Assembly (NCBI GenBank): GCA_012064415.1
Contig: SSNU01000075.1
Coordinates: 1,043,993 to 1,107,992, forward strand
Length of the DNA: 64,000 nucleotides
Direction: 5' to 3'
Origin: Gyrodactylus bullatarudis
Lineage: Eukaryota > Platyhelminthes > Monogenea > Gyrodactylidea > Gyrodactylidae
Shown one piece after another: positions 35,101-50,100 of the stretch. Below the pieces are notes generated by a model. The model was not told the origin of the DNA. It made no database searches and saw only the letters and a list, made by a program, of their open reading frames with translations. The stretch's first letter is position 1, and every line of letters begins with the position of its first letter. A program made the translations under genes and the position numbers.

Positions 35101-38100
35101 AGACACTCTTTGAGGCTACAGTACCACTTGATGCTAAAGTATGTTTAACAATCATCTACATTAGAGTAGGCCAAATACTTCATCTCTTCTCATTTTGAAG
35201 ATTATCGAAGACTAAGCATTCTTTTCCTACAAAACCACACGTGTTCTGGTATACAAAATCTCGATTAAAAATGACAATTTTTGAACACGCGCCAAGATTT
35301 TTTCTATGAATTTTACTTCTTTTGAAAGAAATTCCTAGAAAATTAGGCAAATTTTGTTGATTTTAAGGAAAAAATGGGAATTTTTGTATAACAGAACATG
35401 AAAGATTTTCATTTTGACTTTCAAAAATATGTTTTTAATGTTTAAAATATCAATTTCTGATTAAGGCGTAGAACATTTTTTGGAGAAAATAAAATTTTGT
35501 ATTACTCTAATCTACATCGAAAATTTAAATCAGCGCCAACATTTTTCAATGAATATTTTTACTATAGTACAATTACTAAAACTCAAGTTTCAGTCTGCAG
35601 GACTTTTTGAATAGAAAAAGTCACAGGTAAAAACTCTAACAAGGTTTGGGTAGGATTTGGGAAAATTTAAAACAGCGAAATTTGTAAAATATTGCACCAC
35701 ATAAGTTGAATTTTAAAAAGCTCTTTCCACTGATGTATCGTATGAATTTATCTTATTTCTGGTCTCAAACTTATTAAGCTTCATCCAAAGGTGTTTTTCA
35801 CAGAATTTTAATTCACTTGATTGGTTTATTTGAACCAATCAGAGAGCCAATGGACAAGATATATTGATTTAATGGATATATATGCATAGCCAAGTTACTA
35901 ACGTGGATATATTGGCTACTATTGTACTCAAATCATACATGAGGTTACAGGGATGAACCAAAATAAGTCCTAAAGCCAACTCAAATATTTCATTTTGGAT
36001 AGCTCAGAATTTCATTCATCAATAATGAGGGAAAACAAACTAACTGCACTTCATTTATGATTGCTAGGCATAGAGGTACAATCGAAATACACAGATTGTA
36101 AATCAGTAATAAAATTCCATTTCTGCCAATATTGCATACACCCCAAGCACGGTATCCTATTTCTCTCTCTCTGTGTGTGTAAAATACTTTGGAAAAAATA
36201 TTACTTTTTGTACTTTTCAAAGGAAGTTAATAGAATTTAGTATTTTTCGGCTATTCTTTTTTTCATTTATCCCACATGAATGTATCCCTGAGATTGGCTA
36301 TTTGACAAAAACTACATCAAACATTAGAGAAAATAACACGTCTTACATGGGATCGTTTCAGTCTTTTTATATCGATTTTAATACGAATTCAATTTCAATG
36401 AATTTTTACTACGCAACCACTAAAATCCGGAATATCTTAATGGATTCCTTAACCCAGAGGATTTTTTTTCATGATTCGCATTCAATCATTTGTCTATCCT
36501 ATGGTTTGTGAATTCGCTGATTACAAACCTATAGTTGTTTTAATGCAATTATTTTTGGTTCAAAAGTTATTGATCAAAAGATGGGCTATCTTTGTTGTGT
36601 TAGCAGATAGAGTTCAGGCGATTACATATTTGAATTCTACAGGCATGATTACTCGATAAAAGTCCTCCTACTTTTTATCTATGACCCTGGGAAGTAGGTT
36701 TTCAAAAATACGTTTTAAACAAAAATTAATTTTTTGGAGAAAATCAACTCTTTTTGAATTAGTGTAGCACGAGTTAGATGAATGATAGAGCCAAGATCTT
36801 TGCGTATTCCAGGAGATACTAGGTTTAATGAATCCCTATATTTTTTTTCTCAGTACATGCAGTTGATATGTTCCAGTTCTAATGGAATGGTATTTCAATT
36901 CAACAAAGCCCTTCTTCCCAGAGTTATCGATCCCACCAGCAACATTACCGGTATCTCCCTCAACTACCACCTGGTTAACAATGTGAGTAACATTTATCTT
37001 ATCATTCCATATCTCAAAATGGTCCTGATGCATTTCGTCAGGGGTGAGAAAAATAAACTCGTGTCTGTATCTATAAATTCTGAATGGTTTTTCCTCAATT
37101 TGAAAACTAAAAACGAAATCATATCAGCTTTTAACTTTAGTCTTTCATTCTACATTCGAAATTAATCCATTTTCGGTCCTAAAGTTCAAAGAAATCAATA
37201 GTATTTTCCCTCATAATACTCATAGCTTTTATTTTGCACGTCGGATTTTCCATTCATACATTTTTTTAGAGAGTTCAGTGTCAGTGTACTCTTCTTATTC
37301 CTTTTATTATTGTCGATGAATGCCCTTGAAATTTCAGCTGTCAGGAATTATCTGAATGAAGAAAGAAAAACCAGAAATTTTTCTGATTGGTCTATAGAAA
37401 GTAACTCTTTTCCTATTCCTCAGACCAAGCATTGATGTTTAATCCATTCATGTTTAAGAGAACATCTGTTCATACTTCAAGTTCAACTCTTCATTTTTGC
37501 TGTTCCTTTTTCCTTAAACCTGATTGTTCTCTTAGATAAATGCGAGCAACTTTCTTTATAATCTCAAGTTGTTGACATTCTCGTTCATAAATAATCCAAT
37601 ATTTACGAATAAATAATGCTGAATACTAGTAAATATATATCTTAATAATACTAACTTGCTCGAAAAGATGAACATTTTCGTATAACTTGGGGTAGGGGTG
37701 ATTCTAGAATAATAAATTCTAAACCCTATTACAGAGCAAGTTTTTTCTTATTTCGTGGAAGAATTTGTATGACCCTGATTGACTTAATATGAGTTATTAT
37801 AATATTGGCTAACATGTTTTGGCGCATAATTCAAAATTTTTCATTCATTTTGATTTCTCAATGAAGGAAATAGGAAACAGATTCATTGATTGTCTAGTAA
37901 ACAAAAGAAAGAAACATAAATATATATTTTACATTGTCTCCCTTTCCTCACTATAGTCTGATAGATAGTTAAGCCAGCCTTACATTATATACATTCCCTC
38001 TTACGCCTGTCAACCAATCATGCTTGAAAAAAAAGAGTTAAAATTATTGTACTTTTATTTCATTTCCCATTGACTGAATTCTTTCTGTCAGGCATTTTCA

Positions 38101-41100
38101 ATCTAACAGCGATTAACCACTCTTCGTATTACTGAGAAGATTTCAATTGTAATTTAACCCTTGCCCTATACCGTGGTCCATATCGATTTTAAAATAGAAA
38201 TTTTGATGCTCACTCAAAAGTTTAGCAAATGATTACACTGGTGGTGATTTAAAAATTTTTTTTGCAGCTCTTTCTTTCTAGTTATTAAATTCTGATGTAA
38301 AATTTAACGCTGATCACGAATCTGATATTTAAAAAAATTTGGCTGTCTGTAGACTGAGATAATAAGCAAAAAAATGGAATAAAATCAAAATCTAACTAAG
38401 CATTTATTTTTAAATGTTGGATAATCTAACGTCTATCTATCTGAAAGCGAATTCACTTTATCTCCCTAAAATGTGACTATTCAAAGTTAGAATATTTTCC
38501 CTTAAAACAAATAATACAGAGTATTATCAGAAGGAGAGTTTCTTAATTGGATTATTTTATTCAATGAATTGTTCATTAAAAAATTACTATAAAACAGTTT
38601 AGGTTCATAAACTTTAAAAATTCTGCCTGCTCATTGGCTGAAACAAGATTCACTGAATGAACCAATCAGGAGAGAGAATTTCTAAAATTTGAGAAAACCT
38701 GATACTATAAACTAGCAAAAACCTACCATAAATAAACTTGATTCGAAAAAATGTCTCAACCAACAATGCTAGAGGAAATTTGGAATTTTCATTTTCGTTT
38801 AAGAGAAAACCGAATTTTAGTTCCCAAATTTTCTGAAATGTTTTTTGTACATTCTTCTCTGGTCCAAACAATAATAGATTCCCTATTCCTTTACAAAAAA
38901 CAAAATATATCATAAAATTAAGATTAATTTCCAGTGAGAGATAAATAGATAATTGCAATCAAAATCTAGCCTATTATAATAGAGTTAAAATTAGGACTAT
39001 TTCCACCCTCTCCTGCCACTCTCTTCCACAACTAAAAGATGAAAATAATGAATTTCTTGATTTATTTCCCAGTGTCTATTCCCGTTCTACGTCTATCGCA
39101 ATCTGTATTTGGAAACATTTATTATTATTGCTATGAATATATACCCACCCCACCCCCACTCATTCTATCTCATGATTTAATATGATCCCCCTATCAAACA
39201 CGAAGTATTGATCTAATTAGATGGAGAAAAAAATAATTCCCACATCAAAATTTCCTGGTTTGTACTATGGTAGATCAAGCTAGTTTTTATGGACCAATCA
39301 GAATGAATCATTTATAGTGTTTTGTTCAAAGCAAGGACATCATATAAATTAGGGTCTGATTAATTCTAGTTAACATATTTTTTCATATCAAAAAGATTTG
39401 TACTTTAGCAAAATGGCATTGATCGTACATCTTGCTCCTAAATTGGGCCAAGGTAAAATGCGCAATTATTCACATTGAAGATTGAAGAATACTTTCCCCA
39501 CTATTACATTATTATTTTGTCACTTTTTTAAGGATACATTTGTGTAAACTATCCTTGACAAGAATTCATTCAAGATGTGTGTGTACTTATCTTCTTTATA
39601 AGTGTTCTCGTTGGTAGACTCAGAGATCTTTAAGATTTCGAGAAATTAAAATAAAAAATTAAATTAAAAATTTGCAAATCTGGCAAACTGGGTGATTTTC
39701 AACCCATAGTTGGAAAATTCAAAATTTTCGTTTCTCATAACATTTTTTAAGCATTTGTTACAAAATATAGAATAGTGATCCTTACAAGGAAACATAAGAC
39801 ATTTGGAACGTTCTCTATAATCTTTGCGATCTAATTTCCACAGGTATAATGAACATCGTTGGCTTTTTTCGATGATCGAATCTTCTTAGCTGGACTTTTA
39901 ATCGTTACATGGGAATCATCTAAACTTCTTTTTCTTCCTGGCTTTAGTGTCATGATACTCCCACACAATTCTTTTAGAAAGTCTTCTGGGGCCTTCCTTA
40001 TCTTTCTTGTTGAGAGGCCAACGCTTAGGGCCTCTTTTTGATGAGCAATTTGATATAATTTGATGCAGTTTGTCGACTCCACCTTTGGTAAAGCCAAAGC
40101 ATCAGATCATCTCTTTTCTAACAAAGAAATTTCAGGTTTTAATTCATCATCCGAGACTTGAAAATGTAAAGATAACAGCAAGACAGTCTTAATTTCCTTT
40201 TGTCCTTATCGTAAAACAATTATTCCATCGTGGAATATTTACTGAATTTCATTCTTTTGGAAGGAATTTTCTTAATTTTCTACAGGAACCAACTATTGAA
40301 GTTTTTCTTTATGAAAGTTCTTTGGCTTATTCCACACATGTGAAGAAATTATCACAAATAACTGTTCTTCCTTTGTTTTGGTATGGCTGAATGAGCTCTT
40401 TTAGCACTCTTCCTCCTTGGTTCTTTCCAAATTTGGACCCTCTTTACCAATATATAAATTTGGGCATTCAGAAAATAAGCATTTCTCGCGTCACAAGCAG
40501 TTTATATTTTTATACCATATTTACCTGGCTATGAACATTATGAAGGGGCATCTGCCTCGGAAAGACAACAGTTGATCGTCTAATAGATGAGCTCAATAGT
40601 AATCAGATCAAAAGGCTCGCATACAGAGTGACAATTTTTGATAAACTTTTGAAATAACTGCCGTATTGTCAAATCTTAGGTGTGTTTTGATGACCCCGAA
40701 AAAAATATAAGCTTATTTCTATCCAACTACAAAGTTCAGTTCTATTAGTATGAAGTTCTTTTTCGAGAGAGAACTTCAAATAGATCTAAAATAACCCATG
40801 TTTCGATTCTGGGGTTAAATCATCGTCTTGAAAATTTTCGAAAATTAGGCACAGAAGAATCTGGTATCATACCTCGGTGTGTCATCGGATCGCAAAAACT
40901 CTCGAGTAGTATAGAGGGCACTGAGGCCAAAATTTGTGAGATTATGTCCTAGACATTGTTTACTTTTCTATGTGGCGAAAGACTTATCGTTGAATAAAGG
41001 ATAGTTTACTTTGCCATCTAAGATGGTGTGACAACAAAGCAGTTACTTTTACCCTACTTCAAATACTAGGCGCTGGTCCTCAAGAAGTAGTAAAAAAGAT

Positions 41101-44100
41101 TCAAAATTTTATTTTCATTGATCAAATGAAGGAAATATAGATAAATGAGCTGAAATACAAAAATAAATTCTTCTCCTAATCGTTACTAATTGAAACATTC
41201 TGAGAAAGTTGTAAAAATAATTAGAGTGCTATCTTAATTGGTTTTCTAAAGGCACTAAAAGGGTCAATAAATCTGACTAGCTTTAGCTGAATAATGTTCA
41301 TGGTGTTCCTTAGTACTATACTCAAGGCAAGAAATGAACGATTAATTAAAACTTTTTTGTGTTGTTGAGTGAAAACTATTGCAAGTTTCCAACAGAAAAA
41401 TTCAAACTTGTCTCAATAAATAAATAAACTAGGCTATAATGATGGATCTTTCCTTCTCTTCTCGACAAATATCGATCATTTTATCCAATGAAGCACTTTT
41501 CATATATATCCCCCTCCCCCGAATTCTCCCTAAGTAAAATACTGTCTTTATCTTTGTTTGTAAATACGATAGATAGATTTTACTCCAATTCTCTGGGAAT
41601 TTTCCTCTCTCACTTGAATGAACGATAGTCACGAGGAATTTATTTATACATATGCATTTACTGGGCCAATTTGCGTGGATTTATTCAACCATTTGAAAAT
41701 TTCAAGAATCTCCCTTGCATCTGAATTTCTCCAATTTGTCCTCTCTTCAGTGTTCAGCTCTCATCCAGTTTTCTCACTTTTCCTTTAGAGTGTCGAGCCC
41801 TCCAGTCATAGTAGTTTGCATATTCTTGATGCAAAAATGCTCAATTTTCAATGAATTTTTACTACAAAATCACAAAAATCCGTAATATCTTGACCCATTT
41901 AATGAATTTCTTATGTTTTATCTTCAAAAATAGTAATCTTATCATTAAGAGAGCCTTCCTGGTTAACTTCGTTGTTTTATCATGTCCGTGGGATATTGTG
42001 GGAAAATGGGTAATGAGTCATTACTAATGACTACGAGTTAAAATTATTTTTCAAGACCTTGAAATGATATTTCTCAACGTTGAGTCTTAAATTAAGACCT
42101 ATCGAAATTTCACAGATAAAAGTAAAATACTAATAAGTAAAACTAATAATTGATTTTAGAAAATTATTAAAATAAAACTTGATATTTAACGTGGAAAACC
42201 AAAAAAATTTCAATATCGATATGGACAGAACGATTCTGATTGACCAGTATCATTTACACAAGCTAATACATGTACATGGTTTCCGCCTAGTTTTAAATGA
42301 ATAACAGGTCCAGTCTCTTTGTTATTTCCCTCGTACCAAAAGATCAATGAGAAAAATTTTAGTAATTCCACTGACTTTGATTTGATACCTCTCGAATTTC
42401 GACATGTAATGACGAGTCCATCTAAATATTCTAGAATGGTGTTAAAAAATTAATATCCTCGAATAATTCTGATTCTGAATTACCACTTTTTCATAAACAA
42501 TAAAAAATGTAACCATCTTTTGGTGTGTACATGGTTAATTACACTAATTTCGAATGACTCAATCAAAAACTCCAAATTCATTGAGCTTTTTCCTCCCCCT
42601 ACAATTTGTATTTTTTAGTATAGCACATGATTGCAGTGTATTGCAGGCCTTAATTAGTGATGGTACAACTGACATGTGTTACCTTGCTCTGGTTGGTCGA
42701 AATAACAAATCAAAAATTTACTTTGACCATCATTGTTTCATAATTAAGGCAGCATGACTGGCTGACTGACGATATCCTGTCCATTCATTGTGTACCTTGA
42801 TCATTTTAAATCATTTATTATTTCTAGGTTAGCGAACGTTGGAGTCGATATACAACTCTCAACCTGACCAGTCTCGACCCGATCTCTGTGAAGGACATCC
42901 AATATCCCAACTCCAAGTACAACATTGAATGGAGCTTTGTGAATGAATTAGGCCTCAAGTCAAAGCAAACAATGACGTTGTCCACAAAAAGTGAATCTCC
43001 TCCGCCCCCACCAAAAGTGAGTCTTTCCCATGCTCTCAATCAGTCTATACCTTATCTGCAGACGAAATTGAGAGGCCATTTTATTCAAAGTAAAAATTAT
43101 CCTTATACAATTATATACAAAAACGTGATATTAAAGGGCAGTGTACAATTATGCAGATCTATAATTAATGATATGCCGGAGAATTTGTACATGCAGGGAG
43201 GAAAAATTATTACAAATCAAAGCAAGAGCATGTTTTTTCAAACTGAGAACATTTTATTCAATCAAATCTGGCTTATTCATGACAAGTGGATAATACTTTT
43301 ATACGTGAATTGTGAATGAAGGAAATAATGGTCTTTTTGAGTGTTCAGCAGCAACCTCCTAGGTTCTCATGTTGAATTCAGCCTTCCATCTTTCAAAGCA
43401 ATAAAATACATACTAATACAAGTTACTCAGACCCCCTTGAATGAACCAATCATTATTTGTTTAGCATCTGACCTTGAAATTTAATATTGTAGCTCGTGTT
43501 GGTCATTCTCTTTGAATAAAACAACCTCTCAATTTCATCTGCAAAAGGTATATTAGTTGAGATCAATCAAATCTTTTGAGTTATATTGTCATAATCTTAC
43601 TTTAACTATGAAATATTTGATTAAGAAAATACAAATTAGAAAGTTCTCTTATTCTTCCGAAAGCTTGTAGAATTCCTGACCTTTGTGTGCCATGTGGCTA
43701 CTTGAAAGTAGGCTGGTCTTTGAATTAAAATTTAATTTTAGTCTGAAAATCTTGAAATAATTTTACCAGCCGTTTTCCTGATATGATGTATAAATTATGA
43801 TGGATTTTTAATGAAAAAATGAAGATATTAGATATTAATAGTCATTTGATTTATCAGATAATTTTTTCTAATTCAAACGATTATTTAAACCAAAATATTC
43901 ACCTGCAGAATTCAAGATTAGGTTCATTGATAACAGTCTTTGAAATAAGTTTTTGATTTTTTCTTATCTCACAGGAATCATCATTTTATTCTGTAATTAA
44001 TATAAAATAAATCCCATATTCTTAATAAACGTCCCTTAAATAGTATGAGAAATCGGGTGACTCTTTAACGATTCATTGCTCATTTTAAGCACCCTACTTA

Positions 44101-47100
44101 CTTGGCAATTAACCCTTCGTGTCCCAAATTATTTTTTTTCATCACACATATGAGAAATTTTGCTACCTAACCAAAATCTGAATTCCATTTTGTGAGCCGA
44201 CTTATCATTTCAAAGATAATAGAGGTTAAAATTGGCATTTTTTGCTCTAAAACCAGTTATCTTCTAAACTATAAGAGATATCGAGCAGGTGATTGCATAT
44301 TTGAAATCTACGGCTATTGTTTTACGATAGAAAGTTATTTTATTTCTCTCCAAGACATCAGCAAATAGGTTTTCAAAAAAACGTTCTAAATATTTTTTGA
44401 ATATTTGACAAAATTTTCAAAAAATTACCCTTCTTCAAATAACTATGGTGTGCATCAGTGAAAAGCTATCTTTATGAATTATACATAATTTTGTAGCTTG
44501 ATAAATTTCCTTTCTAATGAGGGGTAAACAAAGTGTTTTAGGTATCTTTTAGTTAAAATTATTGATCAAGAAAGAGTTGTGTTCCACTGGTGGAACAATG
44601 GGACATGAAGGGTTAATAAAATGATGATTTGATTCCGACACCATGACACATCTTATCACATCTATTCACAAAGATTAAGCCATTCCTGTTGGTTTCATTC
44701 CTGAGTATAGTACGTGTTAGACAATAAGATGGCGGATAGTAAAAAGGCAAACAAGATTAAAAGGTTAGGACCATGTTTTTAACAGCAATCTTAGCTCTGG
44801 TCAAGAAGTTTTATTATTTGCATGTACCATGGAATATTTAATGAAACTATATATCAAACTAGGATTCTGAACACAATGTACCCATTCATATGATAAAAGC
44901 CCAACACCATGTTATGTAAAATTTTCTCTTCTGTGTCAGTGCCGATTTTTGATTTGATCGAGATCTTCCTCAGGAAAACCGAAAATTCGTAATCCCTTTT
45001 TAAAAACCGGGGCTTGAAAGCTTATTGGTCGAAAAAACAAATTGAACGTAAGAGTGAAAGAGTTTCTTTCCTATACAAATATACGGAGTCTATTTTCATT
45101 GGTTGTTTCACCATCTACATGCTGTACACTAAGATTTTCATTGGTTAATATCCCATATCATTGTGTTTGTATGTAACTAATCTTTTTTTATTCAGGTTGA
45201 TTTGAGGATTTTTTTTAGTTTCTTCTCAAGATTAACTCAATTTGGTTCTCAAATACAGAATCTATATCCAATGCAAATCAATGATTTACTCTGATTGGTT
45301 TAGAAATAATAAGCTAATAATTTTCTTCGTTTCTTTTAGTCGGTAGCAGGGTTCAACCGGTTCGCTATGTTAATATTAAGTTATCTATGAGATTTGATTT
45401 CTTTTTAAGAAAAGATTTTATTATGAATAACATAGAGAGGCTTTTTATTTTCATGTTCATTGCTTATCAGCAAACTAAAAATAGCATTTTGACCGCCCTA
45501 CTAAGGATCTTATCCATTAAGTAACTGGATTTAGGTTTTAATTGACTCTCCCCTGGCCCAAGTATTATTCTCCAGAATTCATTTTTTCGACTAAAAATAT
45601 TTTGAATATGTTGTATCAATCTGGGTGTAGTTAGGTCGCAAGTTTGAGTTAATCTATACCGAACAGCTCCCTGAAAAACTATTGAGCTTAAAATTATGAC
45701 TTAAAGTTGTTTCTAACATCTAAATATCTACTACTTTTTGCCGCCCTATTCATTATTATTCAATAAATGTAAAAGTTTTTATTATATTGCTAAGATAAGC
45801 TAAAATCTTTATTGCTAATATTTTTTTAGATGTAAAATTAAAACTGGTGACACTAATCCTTTGAATCGAACCATGTTTTATAAAATCACCTGTGTGTATT
45901 TTTTTGGCCCATTCACAACTATCTAGAACTAAATAGATCACTAAATCATTTAGCAAATAGATTTTCAGAAAAACATTAATTTAGTAGTAAAATTCATTGA
46001 AAAATGTTGGCGCAAATTCCAAAATAAATTTTTTAAACTTCTCCGCAACCCTGTACTGAGGAAATTAAACTTTCTAATGTTAATTCTAGTTTTTCAATTC
46101 TTCAACAGTTATTTCTGACAAGACAATTAAAATTAGGTTGAGTACAAGAGCAAAACCGTTCAGAATAAATTTTCTTTTTCTCATACACACACGCACGTCA
46201 TAGCAGTTGAGATGACCTCTTTTCTTTTATTATTTACACATACAAACTCTTGCTTTACTCTCATATTATTAAACTGAATGTTCAATTGTATAAGAATAAT
46301 CAAATCAATCAACAACTCATTGAACTAATCTTCTTCCGTTTGAGTTCAAATAATTCTCAAAATCTATCAATACAATTTAATAACAGGAAATTCCTCCCAC
46401 AACCCCCCCCCATAAGAAAATAATATACCTCAGGTTCATTTGTGTATTGTCCCCTTTTGATAAATGATTTCAATCTGAGTGAATTTTTTAGTAGATTTAC
46501 AGCTTTTTCGATAAAAGAAATCTCTTACAAGAAAACCATGCTGTTTCAATTTCTCATTTTTTCGTACTATGCTTGAAGCCAACAGGTGACAGCATAGAAA
46601 TGGGGGTTAATGAGATATGCTTTATCAACATTACCTTGGCTAGAGCATAAAACTAGCAAAACCTCTAAGAAGAAGAAAAGTAGTTTTTATCATCTTTAAA
46701 GAGAGGCAACTGGATGATCCTTAGTTATGAGAATATGTTATCTTCCAAGATTTACTTCTATTATAAATTTATCTTATTTCCAATCTCCAAAAAATGACTC
46801 CAACTGGTTTTACCTCAAAATTAGATCGTAAAAGTATAGTTATAAAAAAATTAGCCCATTACAATGAATGTCTATCATAACAAGTAATAATTATTATTTA
46901 TAATTATTTATTTCTTGACTATTTCATCACGACTGGTAAATAATATTTTGAGTAAAAAATTCATTCATTTTCTCATTTGATTTTGATTGGTCAAATTCTC
47001 CATCTTACTTATTCAATATACAACTAGCCTTGCAACTTGTCTATAGAATTACAACAATTATTGATTAGCAAAGTTTTATAAAGGAAAAAGGCCCCTATTA

Positions 47101-50100
47101 CCAAAGTGAAAGAATGCAAGTCTCTCTATCTCTCTCCTTTTATAAATATCCCCACCACCATCACCATCACTAGAACTATAGAGTTTTTCAACAGAATTGT
47201 CTTTCCCCTCCCCCTTGAGATATGTATTCATTGTCATTGTATATTTCATGATGACATAACAGGAAAAAAATTTAATCTAATTAAAATCATTCTCTTCCTA
47301 ACCCAAACAGAACAGAGGGTAGAGCAGAATGGACATTCCAACTTTGACTTAATCCCACCGTTAAATGAACCAAGAATCTCTCCAGATCATAATCATTTAG
47401 ATACCTTCCTTCTTTTGGAATCAAACCTAGTTATTTTAACGATTAAAATTTGTTGTATCTTTTCCCAAATGGTTCTACCCTTATCTACGCATGTCCAGGT
47501 GTATGCCACCTTTAAATGAATTCCTCTCTTTCGAATTTCTCGTGTTATTTATTCAGAGTCAAGTGCAATTTTACATCTGCTTTGTAACTTTCTTTAAAAA
47601 TGACTGTCTTCACGTGTATTTGAAGGCTTACTAGAGTTTAAATCAACCTACTTTTAAGCACGATTTAAATACGATTTAGCTGGCATCTCTGCTATTGCCC
47701 AAGCATCGATTTATAGTTTCTATCGAATGTCATTTTCTGACACTTTAATAAACACTAATAAGTTCTTCTCTTACTGTAATGTTCATTCCTACCTTGTTCG
47801 ATTGGAATCCCAATTAGTGTAGTATAAATGAGCCGACTCATTAATGTTGAACTCTTTCAGGAGTAATTACTCATCGTTCGTCCGTCTATCAAACTATATA
47901 TCCTTTCTCAACCCAATGACTATTCTTATTTGCTAATTAATTGGAATGGTTTTTTTCAATAAGCAAAAATTCTTCCCCAATAAACTTTTCCCAATATGTA
48001 ACTTCAGAGTATGACCCGAAAAAATGGCCTCTTTTCACTTCATTCAAAACTCCTATTTTCGTAGCTAACTCAGCTCAAAACCAATGTCACAGAACACACT
48101 TAAGACTTAACTAATTCTATTATTACTAACTAAAATTATTATTTCCCATCCTCTTTAAAGTTATCTGTATTTAGCCCAATAATAAAGTTTCAACTCTATA
48201 GGTTAATTGCGCAATATTTACTCAGACGCAAAATTTTCATCTGCTCAACATTGGATTTGGTATTCTTATTACTGGGATTCTCAAATTATACAAAAGAATT
48301 AACTCTTGATATTTAATTGATCGATTTCTAGCCTGTGTCATAATTTGAATGAAAACTACAATATACTTCTTACAATCATTCCCAATATTCTAGTGTTTGC
48401 TTATATAAGTCTCATAGATCATCGGGAATAAGCGATTTCTCAACCAATATCTTGATTTTTTCAAATTATACAACAATTTAAGCTCACTTATCATTGGTTT
48501 CATGAATGATCATGAATTAAGGAATTCTACTTCCTTCGGTAAAAGTTCAAATATCTATGGCATTCTTATGCCTGACTAGAAAAAGTATAGCATGATAGCA
48601 AACTTTGATGGTCTGTGCTATACTATCAAAAAATAATCATGAAAAATGTTTCGAAATCATTGAAAAAAATCAGTTCGAACATAGAGGTCATATATGATCT
48701 CTGGTATCGAAAGGTATTAGGCTCAATTACTGATTCTAGCAATGATTTAAGATGATTTAACTACCTCTACTGTGATATAATGTTATTTTCTTATTCTAAT
48801 TCTAGAATGTCAAATATTTGACAACCGACAAGAAATTGGGTAAATCCACCTTTGAGGTTGAAATCGAGGACCCATGTCCCTACGTTGGTGGTCGCGAGGA
48901 GTTCTCAGACTTTGTTTTCCGCATCTCAGAAATGAGCACAAACAATCCCTCCGATGGTCAGATGAAATGGTCCGAAAACATTGAATGTAAACCAGACAAG
49001 AACTACTCAAAGAATTGGTCTGGTGGCACAGCCATTCCCTGTTCAGTTGAAATGACTGAGATTCCAATCAATGTGAGTCATTTCTTGAATTTCCCAATAT
49101 CCAAGTAGACTGACTTTGTTTCTTTTCTATCCTCTCTATACATTACCATACTTCATACTTATCACTAGGGCAACCAAATCCCTTTTTTGATTAATAAAGG
49201 TAAATTAGACCTGAAAATGTTATTGAAAAATCTCCGGATCGTTTGGTTCAAGAGTTGAGTATGCCTTTTTTAAATTGTATGAAATAACCCAGATAAGTAA
49301 AATTAGGTTTAAGTATACCTATATATAATATATATTTGTAGATGAGAAATTCCATAGAAAATCGACTTTCTTAGAAACCTTATTGAGTAGAGTTCTCATT
49401 AAAATCTCAATCACGTAGATGACTCATTAATATTGAAATCGTAAAAGTCTGAATGCTGTAGCAAACAGAATTGAATGAAACTAATGAAGATTTGGTTCGG
49501 AAATAAAAAAATCATTTCCTAGGAAGAAGAAAGTGAGGTGTCATAATTTTCACAAATAAGGGCCTATATTACGCACATACTCATCAGTGTGATACAATGT
49601 AACCATTTAAGTGGTTTTAACAACATAGAAAAACATTTAGTTACTTGATAGTATATAGGCCAAAATAATTAAGGGTAATTTCTTACCCTTATAATTTCGT
49701 GAATGTGAAGTTATTTTAGTTATTTTCCCTTAAGTTATTCTAGTTTTTGAGCTATTTGAACATGTAGGTTGAAAAAAAACCATAGGCCCTTGATGTAAAC
49801 TCAATGAAGACAGACCATTTAAAGAGCATGGCGCATTTTTGAATAGTCGAAATACTGCCTTGTGTTTTATATTTTATGTATTGAAGAGATTTAAGGCCGT
49901 ATTTCGACTATCGAAAATGCGCTATGCTCTTTAAATGATCTGTCTGAGGATTCATTCATATCTATTGGAAACGCTATGCAGTGTTATCTTAAATTGGAGA
50001 CTTGAGAAACCATTTGAGACAACATTTTAATGCTAAAGAAATAACTAGAAGAATCATTTATTTTAAATGACCAATAATAAAAAGCTTGTTTTTTATGAAG

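Larger units (their letters stand above)
36983..42827. other. Intron 5 of the Ig/FNIII gene
   Basis: A 5.8-kb intron holding the piggyBac transposase relic (39700-41000) and one dispersed core repeat (41845-41865). Otherwise it is AT-rich sequence with no supported exon. Confidence 0.6.

Noticed and set aside
36782..37165. 127-codon plus-strand ORF as a separate gene
   Set aside because: Only 36854-36982 fits as an FNIII exon of the Ig/FNIII gene (AG before, GT after, phase 0). The rest is intron read-through.
42888..43319. 143-codon plus ORF as a gene
   Set aside because: Its first part is the FNIII exon 42828-43016; the rest passes a good GTGAGT donor and is intronic.
47106..47519. 137-codon plus ORF in an Ig/FNIII intron
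   Set aside because: No recognisable motif and no matching splice phases; probably chance.
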